From: Gammaproteobacteria bacterium | GTDB lineage: Bacteria > Pseudomonadota > Gammaproteobacteria > JAJFJF01 | Direction: 5' to 3' | Length of the DNA stretch: 64,000 bases | Assembly: GCA_021774255.1 (NCBI GenBank) | Contig: JAJFJF010000034.1 | Location: 1 to 64,000, forward strand | Notes under the pieces: generated by a model | What the model was told of the DNA's origin: nothing | The model's database searches: none | The model's input: the letters and a program-made list of their open reading frames with translations, nothing else | Shown: one piece after another, positions 38,485 to 49,368 of the stretch | Layout: each line of letters opens with the position of its first letter | Position numbering within the stretch: the first letter of the stretch is position 1 | Translations under genes and position numbers: made by a program

Positions 38485-40491
38485 TTATGACAATAAGGAT
38501 TTAACATGGGTGATCACGTTATCGACCGTGAAGCCATAGACTTCAAATAATTTTTCTGCAGGGGCCGACGCGCCAAAATGGTCTAAGCCAATGACGGCAC
38601 CTTCATCCCCCACATAGTGCAGCCAACACATTGTGCTCCCCGCTTCAATCGCGAGCCGCGCTTTCACCGCTTTGGGTAATACCTGTTCACGATAGCTTTC
38701 TGCTTGTGCAGCAAAAATGTCGACTGAAGGCATTGACACCACACGCACGCCCACACCTTGCTTTGTTAACGCATCCGCGGCATTCATTGCCAACGCCACT
38801 TCAGAACCCGTCGCCATGATAATCACTTGAGGCAATGTGTTTGGCGCCCCTTCTGCATCACGTAAAATATATCCCCCGCGCGCAATGTTGGCGATCGTTT
38901 CTGAGGTACGTGTTTGATGCGGTAAGCCTTGGCGCGATAAGGCCAAACAGGTTGGGCCGCTGGCTTCAATCGCCGCACGCCAGGCAACGGCCGTTTCCAC
39001 CGCATCACACGGGCGCCACGTCGTCATATTTGGGATTAAACGCAAGCTGGCTAAATGCTCAATAGGTTGATGGGTAGGACCGTCTTCTCCTAAACCAATC
39101 GAGTCGTGAGTATAAACAAACACCACACGCTGCTGCATGAGTGCCGCCATCCGCAGTGCATTACGTGCATAATCAGAAAAGACTAAAAAAGTACCACCAT
39201 AAGGGATGAACCCTTTATGCAAAGCAATACCGTTCATGATGGCCGACATCGCAAACTCTCGCACACCATAATAGATATAATTTCCATTTGCGTTTTGATG
39301 AGAAATAATGCGTGAGGTCGACGCCAGTGTTAGGTTGGAACCACTTAAATCTGCTGAGCCACCCAATAGTTCGGGTAACAGCCCTTTAAATGTTTCCAAA
39401 CAATTTTGTGAGGCTTTGCGTGTCGCGATATTGGCACCTGCACTGTTCGTCTCTTTAATAAAGGCGGTCATGTCAGACTGCCACGATGCAGGCAACTCCC
39501 CTTTTAAACGACGCGTAAACTCTTCTGCCAATTCAGGGTAGGCTTGTGTATAAGCTTGCATGGCTTCTTGCCAAGCATTCTCTCGCTGCTGCCCTTTTTC
39601 TTTGGCATCCCACGCATCATAATAATCTTGCGGTATTTCAAAAGGGGCATAAGGCCACGCTAATTTTTCACGCGCAGCAGCCACTTCTTCTTTGCCTAAG
39701 GGTGCGCCGTGCACTTTATTCGTACCGGCCATAGAAGGTGAACCATAACCAATCACCGTACGACAGCAAATTAAGCTGGGTTGATCGGTGACGTCACGCG
39801 CCATGTTGATGGCGCGACGCACCGCATCGGCGTCATGCCCATCGACATTGGCAACCACATGCCAACCATACGACTCAAAACGCTGTGGTGTGTGATCGGT
39901 AAACCAACCTTCGACTTTACCGTCAATTGAAATTTCATTGTCATCCCAAAAAACAATCAGCTTGCCTAAACCCAATGTGCCGGCCAACGAGCTCGCTTCG
40001 TGTGACACGCCTTCCATTAAACAACCATCACCGGCAAATACATACGTATAATGATCGACAATATTATGATCCGGCCGATTAAATTGTGCCGCTAATACTT
40101 TCTCTGCCAACACCATGCCCACGGCATTGGCCAGCCCTTGACCCAACGGCCCGGTGGTCGTCTCGATGCCTGGGGTATCGTGGTATTCTGGGTGGCCCGG
40201 TGTTTTAGAACCAAACTGACGAAACTGCTTGATGTCTTCTATCGACACATCATAGCCCGTCAAATGGAGCAGTGAATAAATCAACATCGACCCATGACCG
40301 TTCGACAGAATAAAACGATCACGGTTGGGCCAGTCAGGGTGAGCGGGGTTATGTTGTAGAAAATCATTCCAAAGGACTTCTGCAATATCTGCCATGCCCA
40401 TCGGCATACCGGGATGGCCAGAATTAGCCTGTTGGACAGCATCCATACTCAAAGCACGGATGGCATTGGCAAGCTCACGACGCGATAACAT
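38485..40491 (-). CDS. tkt: Transketolase
   Basis: 668 residues. TPP-binding regions [17 protein letters not shown] and [18 protein letters not shown], catalytic DGHD, and the pyrimidine domain [17 protein letters not shown]. First gene of the tkt-gap-pgk-fba cluster; links the pentose phosphate pathway with glycolysis and uses the product of RpiA encoded elsewhere in the window. Confidence 0.97.
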   Translation of the reverse strand: MLSRRELANAIRALSMDAVQQANSGHPGMPMGMADIAEVLWNDFLQHNPAHPDWPNRDRFILSNGHGSMLIYSLLHLTGYDVSIEDIKQFRQFGSKTPGHPEYHDTPGIETTTGPLGQGLANAVGMVLAEKVLAAQFNRPDHNIVDHYTYVFAGDGCLMEGVSHEASSLAGTLGLGKLIVFWDDNEISIDGKVEGWFTDHTPQRFESYGWHVVANVDGHDADAVRRAINMARDVTDQPSLICCRTVIGYGSPSMAGTNKVHGAPLGKEEVAAAREKLAWPYAPFEIPQDYYDAWDAKEKGQQRENAWQEAMQAYTQAYPELAEEFTRRLKGELPASWQSDMTAFIKETNSAGANIATRKASQNCLETFKGLLPELLGGSADLSGSNLTLASTSRIISHQNANGNYIYYGVREFAMSAIMNGIALHKGFIPYGGTFLVFSDYARNALRMAALMQQRVVFVYTHDSIGLGEDGPTHQPIEHLASLRLIPNMTTWRPCDAVETAVAWRAAIEASGPTCLALSRQGLPHQTRTSETIANIARGGYILRDAEGAPNTLPQVIIMATGSEVALAMNAADALTKQGVGVRVVSMPSVDIFAAQAESYREQVLPKAVKARLAIEAGSTMCWLHYVGDEGAVIGLDHFGASAPAEKLFEVYGFTVDNVITHVKSLLS

Positions 40492-40594
40492 GCAGACTCC
40501 TCTAGAACGAACTCGATTTGAATTTACTGTAGACTGGCTATTGTATCAAAAAAGAGGAGGGGCAGCTAAAAGAAGGTCTCAAGAGGGCGGGTTC

Positions 40595-40670
40595 ATTGTA
40601 TAACGTTTCATCAAAGTCGCCATGCCGGAGTCGCCCCGACAGAAAATGACTGTTGTAAACGTTATACAAT
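40595..40670. promoter_or_regulatory. 14-bp perfect inverted repeats upstream of tkt
   Basis: ATTGTATAACGTTT at 40595-40608 and its exact reverse complement at 40657-40670, 62 bases apart (six helical turns). The right copy is flanked by TTGTA/TACAA. It could be a paired operator for tkt or a small palindromic element. Confidence 0.5.
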
Positions 40671-40683
40671 AAACCTAAATATA

Positions 40684-40722
40684 AATCTATTTAACTAACT
40701 TGTTTTTGAGTTTTTTTTAGAA
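40684..40722 (-). other. Shared 3' A-rich element of unit C
   Basis: In gene direction TCTAAAAAAAACTC, then AAAAACAAGTTAGTTAAAT, about 119 bases past the stop of gene C. Confidence 0.7.
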
Positions 40723-40841
40723 ACCAAATAATATCCAACCTCTTTTTTCCAGTCCCTTTCCTTTCTCTTTTGCTAATGCCTTTCACTCATGGTTTTTTGA
40801 AAAGTAAAGGTTTCTTGTTTTTGTGCCTTGCAGCATGTTCC

Positions 40842-42008
40842 TCAAGCGAGCATCACAGGCCGCTTGGGGTTGGCGTCACTCTCAGCGTAGTGCAGCGATG
40901 TCTCACCTCCGTTCAGTGCCGCCACCACAAACTCGCAACGGCTGCTCAGCGGCTCTTGGTAAGTCGCCACCGCCGCACTGCGCGGCGCAGACAAAACACC
41001 CAGATACTCTTCGCCAGTAGGCGTCAGGTGGTAGTGCACCACACCCTCGGGCTCACCGGCAATGAGCAAATGGTGATCATCACACACCGCCACCTCCATG
41101 GTAGCGTTCATGGCCTTGCCTCCCTCGACATCATTCACATCAAAATGACGAAGCACGGTCAGTGCCGTGTTGGTCTGTTCAAGCACAACGATCAACGCAC
41201 TGCCCGTGGCCACGTAGATCCGGATCTGCTCCTCGACCACCGCCTTGGCCACGCTACGCGCCCCCTCGACCGGCGCTGTCTGCGTCGCAGCCGTTGCGCC
41301 GCCACAGCTAGCAAGCGGAAAGGACACGACTCTGTCGCCTGACATATCCGCCGCCAACAAGTGAGGCACATTGAGGTGCAGATCTTCAATAAAGAAAAGG
41401 CGATGCACGTTGTTCATGTTCAAAAAGGTTTGGAGATCGGTCCACGCTTGCGTGCCAACGTCAAACATCATGAGCTTAATTTCCTGCTGCGTCCAATCCG
41501 CAAACGCCCACATGGTGCAGCGCCCCGGGATCGCCAATGCAGCAACAGCCCGCGTGTCACGCTGCGTATCAAACTCAGCAAAGAGTTCATACCCTGGCAA
41601 CAGCAGACGCTCGCAGTAGATCCTCACCGGATGGTTAGGATCAACCGTCGCCACACCGATACAATGCGCAGGAAACGACCCGCCGATTTCCATGTCGGCC
41701 ACCGCGCAGCCCGCCGCCGGCTCAGAGGACGGCTCCAGAGGTGTCGACTCGCCCGTGTCCACATGCCAGACCGCGGCACTGCCATTGAAGGAGGAAAGCG
41801 CCATCTCCAGCGCCTCACCCGGCACACGGGGCGGGATCGTACACGCTTGCGAAACATGATCAAAAAAGACCTTTTCGCCAACCAACTCGAAAGTGCTGTC
41901 GTGCGTCACATCTTCATGAAGAGAAAGCGGATCAAGCGGCACCGCCGCCACCTGGCACCAAACGGTCACCATAACCAGCAACAGAAAACTAACATGTCCA
42001 AACGCCAT
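40842..42008 (-). CDS. Unit gene C: secreted protein, divergent paralogue of gene D
   Basis: 388 residues from the ATG at 42008, where a signal peptide starts (MAFGHVSFLLLVMVTVWCQV). The frame continues upstream to 42056 but would run through the 5' leader. No Shine-Dalgarno; context ATCATGG. The body is rich in beta-propeller-like strands and aligns with the first half of gene D (for example QACTIPPRVPG versus AACTIPKASPN). It has no stalk or membrane segment, so the product would be soluble after secretion. It is more GC-rich than its neighbours. Unknown function. Confidence 0.75.
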   Translation of the reverse strand: MAFGHVSFLLLVMVTVWCQVAAVPLDPLSLHEDVTHDSTFELVGEKVFFDHVSQACTIPPRVPGEALEMALSSFNGSAAVWHVDTGESTPLEPSSEPAAGCAVADMEIGGSFPAHCIGVATVDPNHPVRIYCERLLLPGYELFAEFDTQRDTRAVAALAIPGRCTMWAFADWTQQEIKLMMFDVGTQAWTDLQTFLNMNNVHRLFFIEDLHLNVPHLLAADMSGDRVVSFPLASCGGATAATQTAPVEGARSVAKAVVEEQIRIYVATGSALIVVLEQTNTALTVLRHFDVNDVEGGKAMNATMEVAVCDDHHLLIAGEPEGVVHYHLTPTGEEYLGVLSAPRSAAVATYQEPLSSRCEFVVAALNGGETSLHYAESDANPKRPVMLA

Positions 42009-42086
42009 GATGAAAAAATCTTTTGTTCTTGTTTTTTGGGAAAAAATGACAACCAATCTCTTGCTTTTTATATTGAGTGTCTACTC

Positions 42087-42112
42087 ATATAGCGTAACAT
42101 CGGGGTGTATGT
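42087..42112 (-). promoter_or_regulatory. Shared upstream element of unit C
   Basis: In gene direction ATAC-ACCCCGATG-TTACGC-TATATGA, ending about 85 bases before the ATG of gene C. It lies 30 bases from the divergent metK start. Confidence 0.75.
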
Positions 42113-42141
42113 TATAGTGTAAAAAAAAGTTACAACACGGT

Positions 42142-43296
42142 ATGTTTTTACACACGCACTTATTTACTTCTGAATCTGTCTCTGAAGGGCACCCCGATAA
42201 AATTGCCGATCAGATCTCCGATGCCATTCTCGATGCTATCCTCACGCAAGATCCGAGCGCACGCGTGGCGTGCGAAACCTTAGTCAAAACCGGCATGGTC
42301 TTAGTGGCAGGGGAAGTGACCACCTCTGCGTGGGTCGATATCGAAAAACTCACTCGCGAAACCATTCGCAGCATTGGCTACGATAACCCCGCGCTTGGTT
42401 TTGACTGGGAATCGTGTGCGGTCCTGACCGCCATCGGGAAGCAATCACTCGATATTGCCCGCGGGGTTGATAAAAACAGTGACTTAGGCGCCGGTGACCA
42501 AGGCATGATGTTTGGTTATGCAACAGACGAAACCGACGTGCTGATGCCCGCCCCCATCACTTACGCGCACCGCTTGATGCAGCGCCAAGCCGAGCTGCGC
42601 AAAACCCATATTTTGCCCTGGTTGCGTCCTGATGCCAAAACGCAGCTCACCTTCCGTTACGAAGCAGGCAAGCCCGTGGCTGTCGACAGCATTGTTTTTT
42701 CCACGCAACACGACCCTGACATTGAGCAGCACGCGATTGTGGAAGCGGTGATGCAAGAAATTATCAAGCCGGTCATGCCCGCCGAATGGCTGGATAAACA
42801 CACCCGCTACTTTATCAACCCCACGGGCCGATTTGTGATCGGCGGGCCTTTAGGCGATTGTGGTTTAACCGGGCGTAAAATTATAGTAGACACGTATGGC
42901 GGCATGGCACGCCATGGCGGCGGCGCTTTTTCGGGTAAAGATCCGAGCAAAGTGGATCGCTCCGGCGCTTACGCGGCGCGCCACGCCGCAAAAAATATTG
43001 TGGCCGCAGGCTTAGCGGCACGCTGCGAGGTACAACTGGCTTATGCCATCGGTGTACCTGATCCCACCACGGTTGCGGTGAATACGTTTGGCACGGGCAA
43101 AATACCCGATGAAGACATCGCGACCCTGCTCGACAATCATTTTGATTTTCACCCCCGTGCTATCATTGAATCATTAAATTTGCTTGACCCAATCTATCAA
43201 CAAACTGCCGCCTACGGGCATTTTGGCCGCGAACTCAATCACTTTACGTGGGAACGCACCGATAAAGCAGAAGCACTGAAACAAGCGATTACTTAA
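42142..43296 (+). CDS. metK: S-adenosylmethionine synthetase
   Basis: 384 residues. [34 protein letters not shown] and [22 protein letters not shown] are the ATP- and methionine-binding signatures. Makes SAM from ATP and methionine. No SAM riboswitch is visible upstream. It is followed by bioA, whose product uses SAM as amino donor. Confidence 0.97.
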   Translation: MFLHTHLFTSESVSEGHPDKIADQISDAILDAILTQDPSARVACETLVKTGMVLVAGEVTTSAWVDIEKLTRETIRSIGYDNPALGFDWESCAVLTAIGKQSLDIARGVDKNSDLGAGDQGMMFGYATDETDVLMPAPITYAHRLMQRQAELRKTHILPWLRPDAKTQLTFRYEAGKPVAVDSIVFSTQHDPDIEQHAIVEAVMQEIIKPVMPAEWLDKHTRYFINPTGRFVIGGPLGDCGLTGRKIIVDTYGGMARHGGGAFSGKDPSKVDRSGAYAARHAAKNIVAAGLAARCEVQLAYAIGVPDPTTVAVNTFGTGKIPDEDIATLLDNHFDFHPRAIIESLNLLDPIYQQTAAYGHFGRELNHFTWERTDKAEALKQAIT

Positions 43297-43343
43297 CATT
43301 CTATTCCATTCATAATTTTTAATATTAAAAGAGTGACGTAACT

Positions 43344-44642
43344 ATGTTGTGGCATCCTTGCACCCAAATGAAAGATCATGAACGCTACCCACCGATCCAC
43401 ATTCGGCGTGGTGAAGGCGTTTGGTTAGAAGATGAAAAAGGCAAACGTTATTTTGACGCCATCAGTTCCTGGTGGGTCAATTTGTTTGGGCATTGTAATC
43501 CGCGCATTAACGCGGCAGTGAACGATCAGCTAGACACACTCGAACATGTATTACTCGCCGGCTTCACGCACGAGACGGTACTCGATTTATCCAAACGCTT
43601 AGTCGAGATCACCCCGCCCGGTTTAGATTACTGTTTTTACGCGGATAACGGCTCGTCTGCCGTCGAAGTCGCGTTAAAAATGAGTTACCACTATTGGCAT
43701 AATCAAGGGAAAAAGGAAAAAACAAAATTTATCACCTTAGAAAACAGCTACCACGGCGATACACTCGGTGCCCTGGCTGTCGGGAGTGTATCGCTTTACA
43801 AAGACACCTATGCGCCTTTACTCATGGAAACCATCGCGGTGCCTTCACCCGATTGTTACCATCGTGAACCGGGTGAAAGTTGGGAAGCATACTCCACACG
43901 CAAATTTGCAGACATGGAAGCGGCACTGGCACAACATCACGAGCAAGTGTGTGCCGTGATTGTCGAGCCACTGGTGCAATGTGCGGGCAACATGCGTATG
44001 TATCACCCTTGTTACCTCACGTTATTACGTGAAGCCTGCGATCGCTACGGCGTGCATTTGATCGCCGATGAAGTGGCGGTGGGCTTTGGCCGCACCGGCA
44101 CCTTGTTTGCCTGCGAACAAGCCAATATCACGCCTGACTTTATGTGTTTATCAAAAGGCCTCACGGGAGGATACTTACCTTTATCGGTGGTACTCACCCA
44201 CACCTATGTTTACGATGCCTTTTATGATGAGTACAGCACACTCAAAGCCTTTTTACACTCCCATAGCTACACGGGTAACCCGCTCGCCTGCCGCGCGGCA
44301 CTGGCCACACTTGATATTTTTGCACAAGACAATGTGATTGCACGCAATCAAGATTTAAGCCAGCACCTACGTGATGCCACTGGGCCGCTAGCCGATCACC
44401 CGCATGTCGGCGACGTGCGGCAGCACGGCATGATTGTGGCCATTGAGATGGTGCAAGATAAGCACACAAAAACCCCCTACCCCTGGCAAGCACGCCGTGG
44501 CTTGCAGGTCTATCACCGCGCGTTAGCACAAGGCGCATTGCTGCGCCCCATCGGCAATGTGATTTACCTCATGCCGCCCTATGTCACCACGCCTGAGCAG
44601 ATAAAATGGCTGGGAGACGTGATTGCAGAATGCATAGGTTAG
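43344..44642 (+). CDS. bioA: Adenosylmethionine-8-amino-7-oxononanoate aminotransferase
   Basis: 432 residues, PLP class III aminotransferase of biotin synthesis. LWHPCTQMKDHERYPP, ISSWWVNLFGHCNP (SSWW typical of BioA), LIADEVAVGFGRTGTLFA and the PLP lysine in CLSKGLTGGYLPLS. It sits 47 bases after metK; the other bio genes are not in the window. Confidence 0.95.
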   Translation: MLWHPCTQMKDHERYPPIHIRRGEGVWLEDEKGKRYFDAISSWWVNLFGHCNPRINAAVNDQLDTLEHVLLAGFTHETVLDLSKRLVEITPPGLDYCFYADNGSSAVEVALKMSYHYWHNQGKKEKTKFITLENSYHGDTLGALAVGSVSLYKDTYAPLLMETIAVPSPDCYHREPGESWEAYSTRKFADMEAALAQHHEQVCAVIVEPLVQCAGNMRMYHPCYLTLLREACDRYGVHLIADEVAVGFGRTGTLFACEQANITPDFMCLSKGLTGGYLPLSVVLTHTYVYDAFYDEYSTLKAFLHSHSYTGNPLACRAALATLDIFAQDNVIARNQDLSQHLRDATGPLADHPHVGDVRQHGMIVAIEMVQDKHTKTPYPWQARRGLQVYHRALAQGALLRPIGNVIYLMPPYVTTPEQIKWLGDVIAECIG

Positions 44643-44677
44643 ATGACTAGCTTAATTTATGTGTTTTTTTTTACGTC
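44640..44677 (-). other. Shared 3' A-rich element of unit D
   Basis: In gene direction GACGTAAAAAAAAACAC, then ATAAATTAAGCTAGTCAT, about 91 bases past the stop of gene D. It abuts the bioA stop, so bioA and D converge. Confidence 0.6.
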
Positions 44678-44768
44678 AATTCACTTCTGCGCGGTAGTGA
44701 CTACTGATCTCTGAAGTCCTGCTCTCATGACAAAAAATATCTGCGTGTGCTGACCGATGTGTTGAATA

Positions 44769-47087
44769 TCACATTGCACCTTGGTCCTCCTCACTCTTTC
44801 CGCAATTCCTGACAAGATGGTTCAACACCGCGAATACCGCTGCGGACTCGTGCTTAAACGTGAAGTAGCGAAGGAGCCCAAGCACGATAAAAACCAAGGA
44901 TGAAAACACGAATGCAGGCAATGCACGCTCATCCGTCTCAAACAACGCGTGCCAGAAAACACCCGAAGCAATCAAGAAGACAAGCACGAGAGCAAGTATC
45001 ATCGCATCATTCATCACCGTCCAGTGGAGCCTGCCATAGGAATAAGGTATAGGACCGCGCGGCCGCTTTTTCTCCAACCCAAACCAGGCAATGTAAGAGA
45101 CAACAACTATGAAAAACGTGACAATCGCCGTCCAATCGTCTGGGAAAAGATCTTCTATGAATTCTTGTTTCGACGTGTCTTCTTCGATCGGGGGCACCAG
45201 GGTGGCAACAATCGTTTTGTTTTCCTCAAGCCGCAAAAAGTAATTAGGTTCCAAATGAAACCCCCACACTTGCTCTGTTTCATCCGTCGCATTTTTCGCG
45301 ATCAAACTGACATCAAATGACGGCGGCACACTCTCAAACACCGGGACCCGCGTTTGATTGAAAGGCACCCGCGCTGTCTCATTGTAGGGCTCAGGCAAGC
45401 TCATCGTCACCGTCACCCACAGCTCAGCGCCTTCAAAAGGCGGCGCCGGGATGGCACGCGTATCGAAGGCAAGTGTCACGGGTTCACCTACCAGCGGCGG
45501 GCTCTCACTCTGGCTGTGGCTGTGGCTGCTGCTTTGGCTCGGCGTCGGGCTTTGGCTGTCACTTTGGCTTCCAGTAGGACTTTGGCTTTGACTGGTACTC
45601 CCACTCTGCGTCGGCGACGGACTCTGCGTCGGCGTCGGGCTTTTGGAGGGGCTTAGCGTCGGCGGCAGGCTCTGGCTCGGCGTCGGGCTTTTAGAGGGGC
45701 TTAGCGTCGGCGGCCGAGACTGGTCAGCCGAAGCCGTGCGCTCAGGACTGTTGCTTGGCGTGTTCGGGGGCGACTGCGTGGCCGTGTGCGGTTGCGTCGG
45801 CCCAGCAGGGCTGTGCGTCGGCAGCGGTGAACGTGATGCCGATGCAGACTGCGATGGCGAGGCCGAATGCGACGGCGAGCGAACAAGCTCTTCGTAAAGC
45901 AGTGACACGCCAAGGTTAACATCCGCCAGGAGGATCCGGCAATTACCCTCAGGGCCAATGTCAGCGCTGATCCCAGCCGCCACCGGGGAAGGCAGGTCAA
46001 GCTCCGGTATCAACACCCCGCCCGGCAGCACACTGTACACCACGGCACCACCGGGGTTGCCACTCGTCACCGCATACTTATCACCGCAAAGCGTAAAGCC
46101 CCAGGTATCCGCCTTGCCATCCACTTCTGTGGTGCGAAGGTGTTCGAAATCCGGCAGACTGAAGGCATCGATCTGAGGCTGACCGTGGTTGTTCACAAAC
46201 AGTACGCCATCACCTTCCACCAGACCGCGCGCGCCAGGGAGGGGGATCTTGTTGTATTCCACCACGGATGCCATCGCAGGAGGTTCCGTGAAAAGTCCCT
46301 GGCTTTGCATGGCAATGCGCTTATCATGGATGGCCACCAGAGAATCTCTGTCAACGACCAGCACGTGCAGCCCGCCTGTTGTGTTCTGAAAGTCTGCCAC
46401 GATGATCGTCAAGTTGGCGCCGTCTTGCGGATCAGTAATGATCACTTCATGCGGCGAAAGCAGCTCCGGATCCGTGTAGCTACCGACTTCCGTCACCACG
46501 TTGCTGCCGTCTTCCTGCAACCACCAACGCACGATATTGGTGTTCCAATCAGTGGTCGCGAACAGCGCAAACCCTTCGGGGTCGAGATGAAAGAGCGCGA
46601 TGGCACGCGCATTGGTACCGCAAGGCCAGTGCAGCGTCCGATCCAAAGGTGCGCCGCCCACGCTGTACACTTCGCATCCATTCTCCGACGTCGCAAAAGC
46701 AACACTTTCAACCACTGAAGCAGCACCCGGGGGCACAAATAGGCCTGAGGCACAGTTGGTGGTGTCGCCGGTACGCGGGTTCAGCGGGAAAGGGCTGCTG
46801 CCCGCTTGCCAAAACTCGGCATCGGCTTGCGGGAGTGCCACCACACCGGAAGCGTTCGGAGAAGCCTTGGGGATCGTGCACGCCGCCAATACCGGCGAGA
46901 AGGTGTAGTTGTACGTGTTGACAAACTCCAGACGTTCTTTTGCTTCGTGCGCGTGTTGCTGCATGCCTCCAGACACCCTGCCCGCAGTCAAGCGCGGCGC
47001 GGCAGGCTGCCGCTCATGGGACACCAGCGGCACAGCAAGCGCCGTTGCGATCAAAATAAGTAAACAGCACAGTATGAATGACTTCAT
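44769..47087 (-). CDS. Unit gene D: secreted membrane protein with propeller-like domain and long SPSQS stalk
   Basis: 772 residues. Signal peptide (about 1-18), then a 380-residue beta-rich domain homologous to gene C (AACTIPKASPN; NCASGLFVPPG). A stalk of about 140 residues is made of Ser/Pro/Thr/Gln repeats, including two copies of PPTLSPSKSPTPSQS-like units. A beta-sandwich-like segment follows (VTLAFDTRAIPAPPFEGAEL), then three hydrophobic helices near the C-terminus (VTFFIVVVSYIAWFG; MILALVLVFLIASGVFW; AFVFSSLVFIVLGLL). The ectodomain has eight NxS/T sequons. No Shine-Dalgarno. Architecture is eukaryote-like; function unknown. Confidence 0.78.
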   Translation of the reverse strand: MKSFILCCLLILIATALAVPLVSHERQPAAPRLTAGRVSGGMQQHAHEAKERLEFVNTYNYTFSPVLAACTIPKASPNASGVVALPQADAEFWQAGSSPFPLNPRTGDTTNCASGLFVPPGAASVVESVAFATSENGCEVYSVGGAPLDRTLHWPCGTNARAIALFHLDPEGFALFATTDWNTNIVRWWLQEDGSNVVTEVGSYTDPELLSPHEVIITDPQDGANLTIIVADFQNTTGGLHVLVVDRDSLVAIHDKRIAMQSQGLFTEPPAMASVVEYNKIPLPGARGLVEGDGVLFVNNHGQPQIDAFSLPDFEHLRTTEVDGKADTWGFTLCGDKYAVTSGNPGGAVVYSVLPGGVLIPELDLPSPVAAGISADIGPEGNCRILLADVNLGVSLLYEELVRSPSHSASPSQSASASRSPLPTHSPAGPTQPHTATQSPPNTPSNSPERTASADQSRPPTLSPSKSPTPSQSLPPTLSPSKSPTPTQSPSPTQSGSTSQSQSPTGSQSDSQSPTPSQSSSHSHSQSESPPLVGEPVTLAFDTRAIPAPPFEGAELWVTVTMSLPEPYNETARVPFNQTRVPVFESVPPSFDVSLIAKNATDETEQVWGFHLEPNYFLRLEENKTIVATLVPPIEEDTSKQEFIEDLFPDDWTAIVTFFIVVVSYIAWFGLEKKRPRGPIPYSYGRLHWTVMNDAMILALVLVFLIASGVFWHALFETDERALPAFVFSSLVFIVLGLLRYFTFKHESAAVFAVLNHLVRNCGKSEEDQGAM

Positions 47088-47184
47088 CTCGCTGTTGTTG
47101 TCCTAAGTTGTTTTTTTAGTGATGAGAAGATCGAAAGGTGGAAGATTTTGCTGTTTTTCCCAATGGGCCTGTTTTCGCTCTCTT

Positions 47185-47211
47185 AATATGGTGTAACGTT
47201 GGGATGTAAGT
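47185..47211 (-). promoter_or_regulatory. Shared upstream element of unit D
   Basis: In gene direction CTTAC-ATCCCAACG-TTACAC-CATATTAA, ending about 105 bases before the ATG of gene D. The rest of 47088-47308 shows nothing else. Confidence 0.75.
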
Positions 47212-47308
47212 TTCTAACTATCTAGCTTTAAAACAAATTATGTTGGGATTATTTGAGGGAATTTTTATAACTTACTCTTATAAAAGAATTTTATGGAGAA
47301 GCAGGCTG

Positions 47309-48046
47309 TTAGTTGGGTGAAATATATTTCTCGCGGCGCACATGGGGCATAGGAAAATCCAATGCCTTGCATTGCGCAAAGGCCGCATCAATCATGGAGG
47401 GGTTACCACACAAATAAACGATATCTTGTTCAGGGTTGGGCTCAAGTTTATTAAAGATATCCTGCACATAGCCACAATGCTCAAAGGGCTGGGGATCAAC
47501 AAGCGGTGCCTGCTCCCGGCTGTAACAGGCATAAAAGGTAAACCCTGGCAGCTCGGCCGCGGCAATAAAGTCTTCTGCGTACAATAAGTCTTGCCGTGTT
47601 TTGACCCCTTGCAGCACGATCACTTGCGTACCGTGTGATTTGATACGCGCTGCCAAGAGCGGCAACATGCTTCGGTAAGGTGTCACCCCTGTGCCTGTCG
47701 CCATTAAAATATAGCGTTGCGGGATTTCCTCTTCCAAAATCAAACGACCAAATGGCCCCGTGGCTTGTACCTCGTCGCCTGGTTGAAGATGAAACAACAG
47801 CTCTGTGCCAGGCCCGTCTTTGACATAAGACACCGCAATATCGATGGTGGGCTCCACCCCCGCAATAGACGCCACGCTATAACTGCGGCGCAGCATTTTA
47901 CCGTCTATCTCAAAGTGAATTGTGATGAATTGCCCGGGGATAAATGAAACAGCCTGCCCATCGCTGCGCGCAAAAGCAAGATGACGCGTACTGGGGCTGG
48001 CCATCCTTGCAGATTGTAGCGTGAGCGTGTACATCGCTTGGCTCAT
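47309..48046 (-). CDS. Ferredoxin/flavodoxin-NADP+ reductase
   Basis: 245 residues. FAD domain with RRSYSVAS (RxYS motif, about 57) and PGQFITIHF; NAD(P) domain with ATGTGVTPYRSML and YLCGNPSMIDAAF. A typical Fpr-like FAD enzyme moving electrons between NADPH and ferredoxin or flavodoxin in the cytosol. Closely related flavin-reductase roles cannot be excluded. Confidence 0.87.
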   Translation of the reverse strand: MSQAMYTLTLQSARMASPSTRHLAFARSDGQAVSFIPGQFITIHFEIDGKMLRRSYSVASIAGVEPTIDIAVSYVKDGPGTELLFHLQPGDEVQATGPFGRLILEEEIPQRYILMATGTGVTPYRSMLPLLAARIKSHGTQVIVLQGVKTRQDLLYAEDFIAAAELPGFTFYACYSREQAPLVDPQPFEHCGYVQDIFNKLEPNPEQDIVYLCGNPSMIDAAFAQCKALDFPMPHVRREKYISPN

Positions 48047-48147
48047 AACGGCATTAGACCTATTACTCTTAATTCATATCAATGCAAAACGCGCATTGTA
48101 GCCGCAAAGCACTTCAATAGATAGAGGCGTTAGGTTATGATAAGCAG

Positions 48148-49368
48148 ATGTCTTTGATTCACCCTTTTACTGGCTTACGGGTCGCCACACAGTTCGCTGA
48201 CAAAGTGCTCGCCCCGCCTTACGACGTGCTCAATCGTGAAGAAGCACATGCCTTGGCCAAAAATAATCCGTTTAGTTTTCTGCATGTCAGCAAGCCTGAA
48301 ATTGATTTGCCGGCAGATGTCAGCCCTTACGACGCCCAAGTATACGCAGCGGGTGGGGCACAATTAACACATTTAGAAAAAGAGCACGTGTTGCAGCGTG
48401 ATAAAACCCCTTGTTTTTACCTTTATCAATTACAACAAGGCGAGCACACACAAACGGGGCTCGTTGCAGCCGTTTCCGCACCGGCGTATGCGGATAATCA
48501 AATCCGCAAGCATGAGCTCACGCGACCAGATAAAGAAAACGATCGCATGCGTCACATTGAGGTGGTCAAAGCACATGACAGCCCGGTCTTATTAACGTAC
48601 CAACACGACGCAACCGTCGACCAGCTGATTGCCTCGCTCACACAAACAGCGCCTGAGTTTGACGTCACGGGCGAACACGATGTGCAGCACCGCTTTTGGG
48701 TGATCGATGATGAGAAAAATCGTCAAGCACTCGCGCAAGCCTGCGCCAATCTTGACACACTTTATATTGCAGATGGCCATCATCGCAGTGCCGCCGCCGC
48801 GCGCGTGGCCGCCGCGCACCCCGACGAACCCGCGTATCAATATTTTTTAGGTGTGCTCTTTCCAGATAATCAATTACAAGTATTGCCTTACCACCGTGTG
48901 ATTAAAGATCTGCACGGCGATCAACCTGATGCGTTTTTAGAAAAGCTGCAGAAAAATTTTGTTGTTTCAAAAAAAGAGGCGCCTTTCCAGCCAACACACG
49001 TTGCTGAATGGGGCATGTATTTAGACGGCCAATGGTATGGCTTAACACTCAAACACATGCCTGCCGGGCTTGATAGCATTGCGTCGATGGACGTGAGCTT
49101 GTTAAATAGCCTCTTAATCACACCGATTTTAGGCATTGAAGACGTACGACGCGACCAACGTATCGATTTCGTCGGCGGCATTCGCGGCTTAGATGCATTA
49201 GAAAGACGCGTTGACAGCGGCGACATGGCCGTGGCGTTTTCGCTTTACCCCACACAAGTGGAACAGATTATCGACGTGGCAGATGACAACGAAATCATGC
49301 CACCCAAATCCACCTGGTTTGAGCCCAAACTCGCCGATGGCTTGATTATTTATCCCTTTGAGCAATGA
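48148..49368 (+). CDS. DUF1015 family protein
   Basis: 406 residues with the family hallmarks [30 protein letters not shown]-type start, [20 protein letters not shown] (about 110-130) and [16 protein letters not shown] (about 210). DUF1015 proteins are common next to serine biosynthesis genes but their reaction is unknown. It overlaps proS by 4 bases (ATGA), so they are co-translated. Confidence 0.9.
   Translation: MSLIHPFTGLRVATQFADKVLAPPYDVLNREEAHALAKNNPFSFLHVSKPEIDLPADVSPYDAQVYAAGGAQLTHLEKEHVLQRDKTPCFYLYQLQQGEHTQTGLVAAVSAPAYADNQIRKHELTRPDKENDRMRHIEVVKAHDSPVLLTYQHDATVDQLIASLTQTAPEFDVTGEHDVQHRFWVIDDEKNRQALAQACANLDTLYIADGHHRSAAAARVAAAHPDEPAYQYFLGVLFPDNQLQVLPYHRVIKDLHGDQPDAFLEKLQKNFVVSKKEAPFQPTHVAEWGMYLDGQWYGLTLKHMPAGLDSIASMDVSLLNSLLITPILGIEDVRRDQRIDFVGGIRGLDALERRVDSGDMAVAFSLYPTQVEQIIDVADDNEIMPPKSTWFEPKLADGLIIYPFEQ

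Noticed and set aside
41361-42092. 243-codon plus-strand frame opposite gene C
   Set aside because: Arg/His-rich shadow translation; gene C has a signal peptide, a paralogue and correctly oriented unit flanks.
42056-42142. SAM riboswitch before metK
   Set aside because: The leader is only about 30 bases between the unit C element and the metK ATG, with no riboswitch fold visible.
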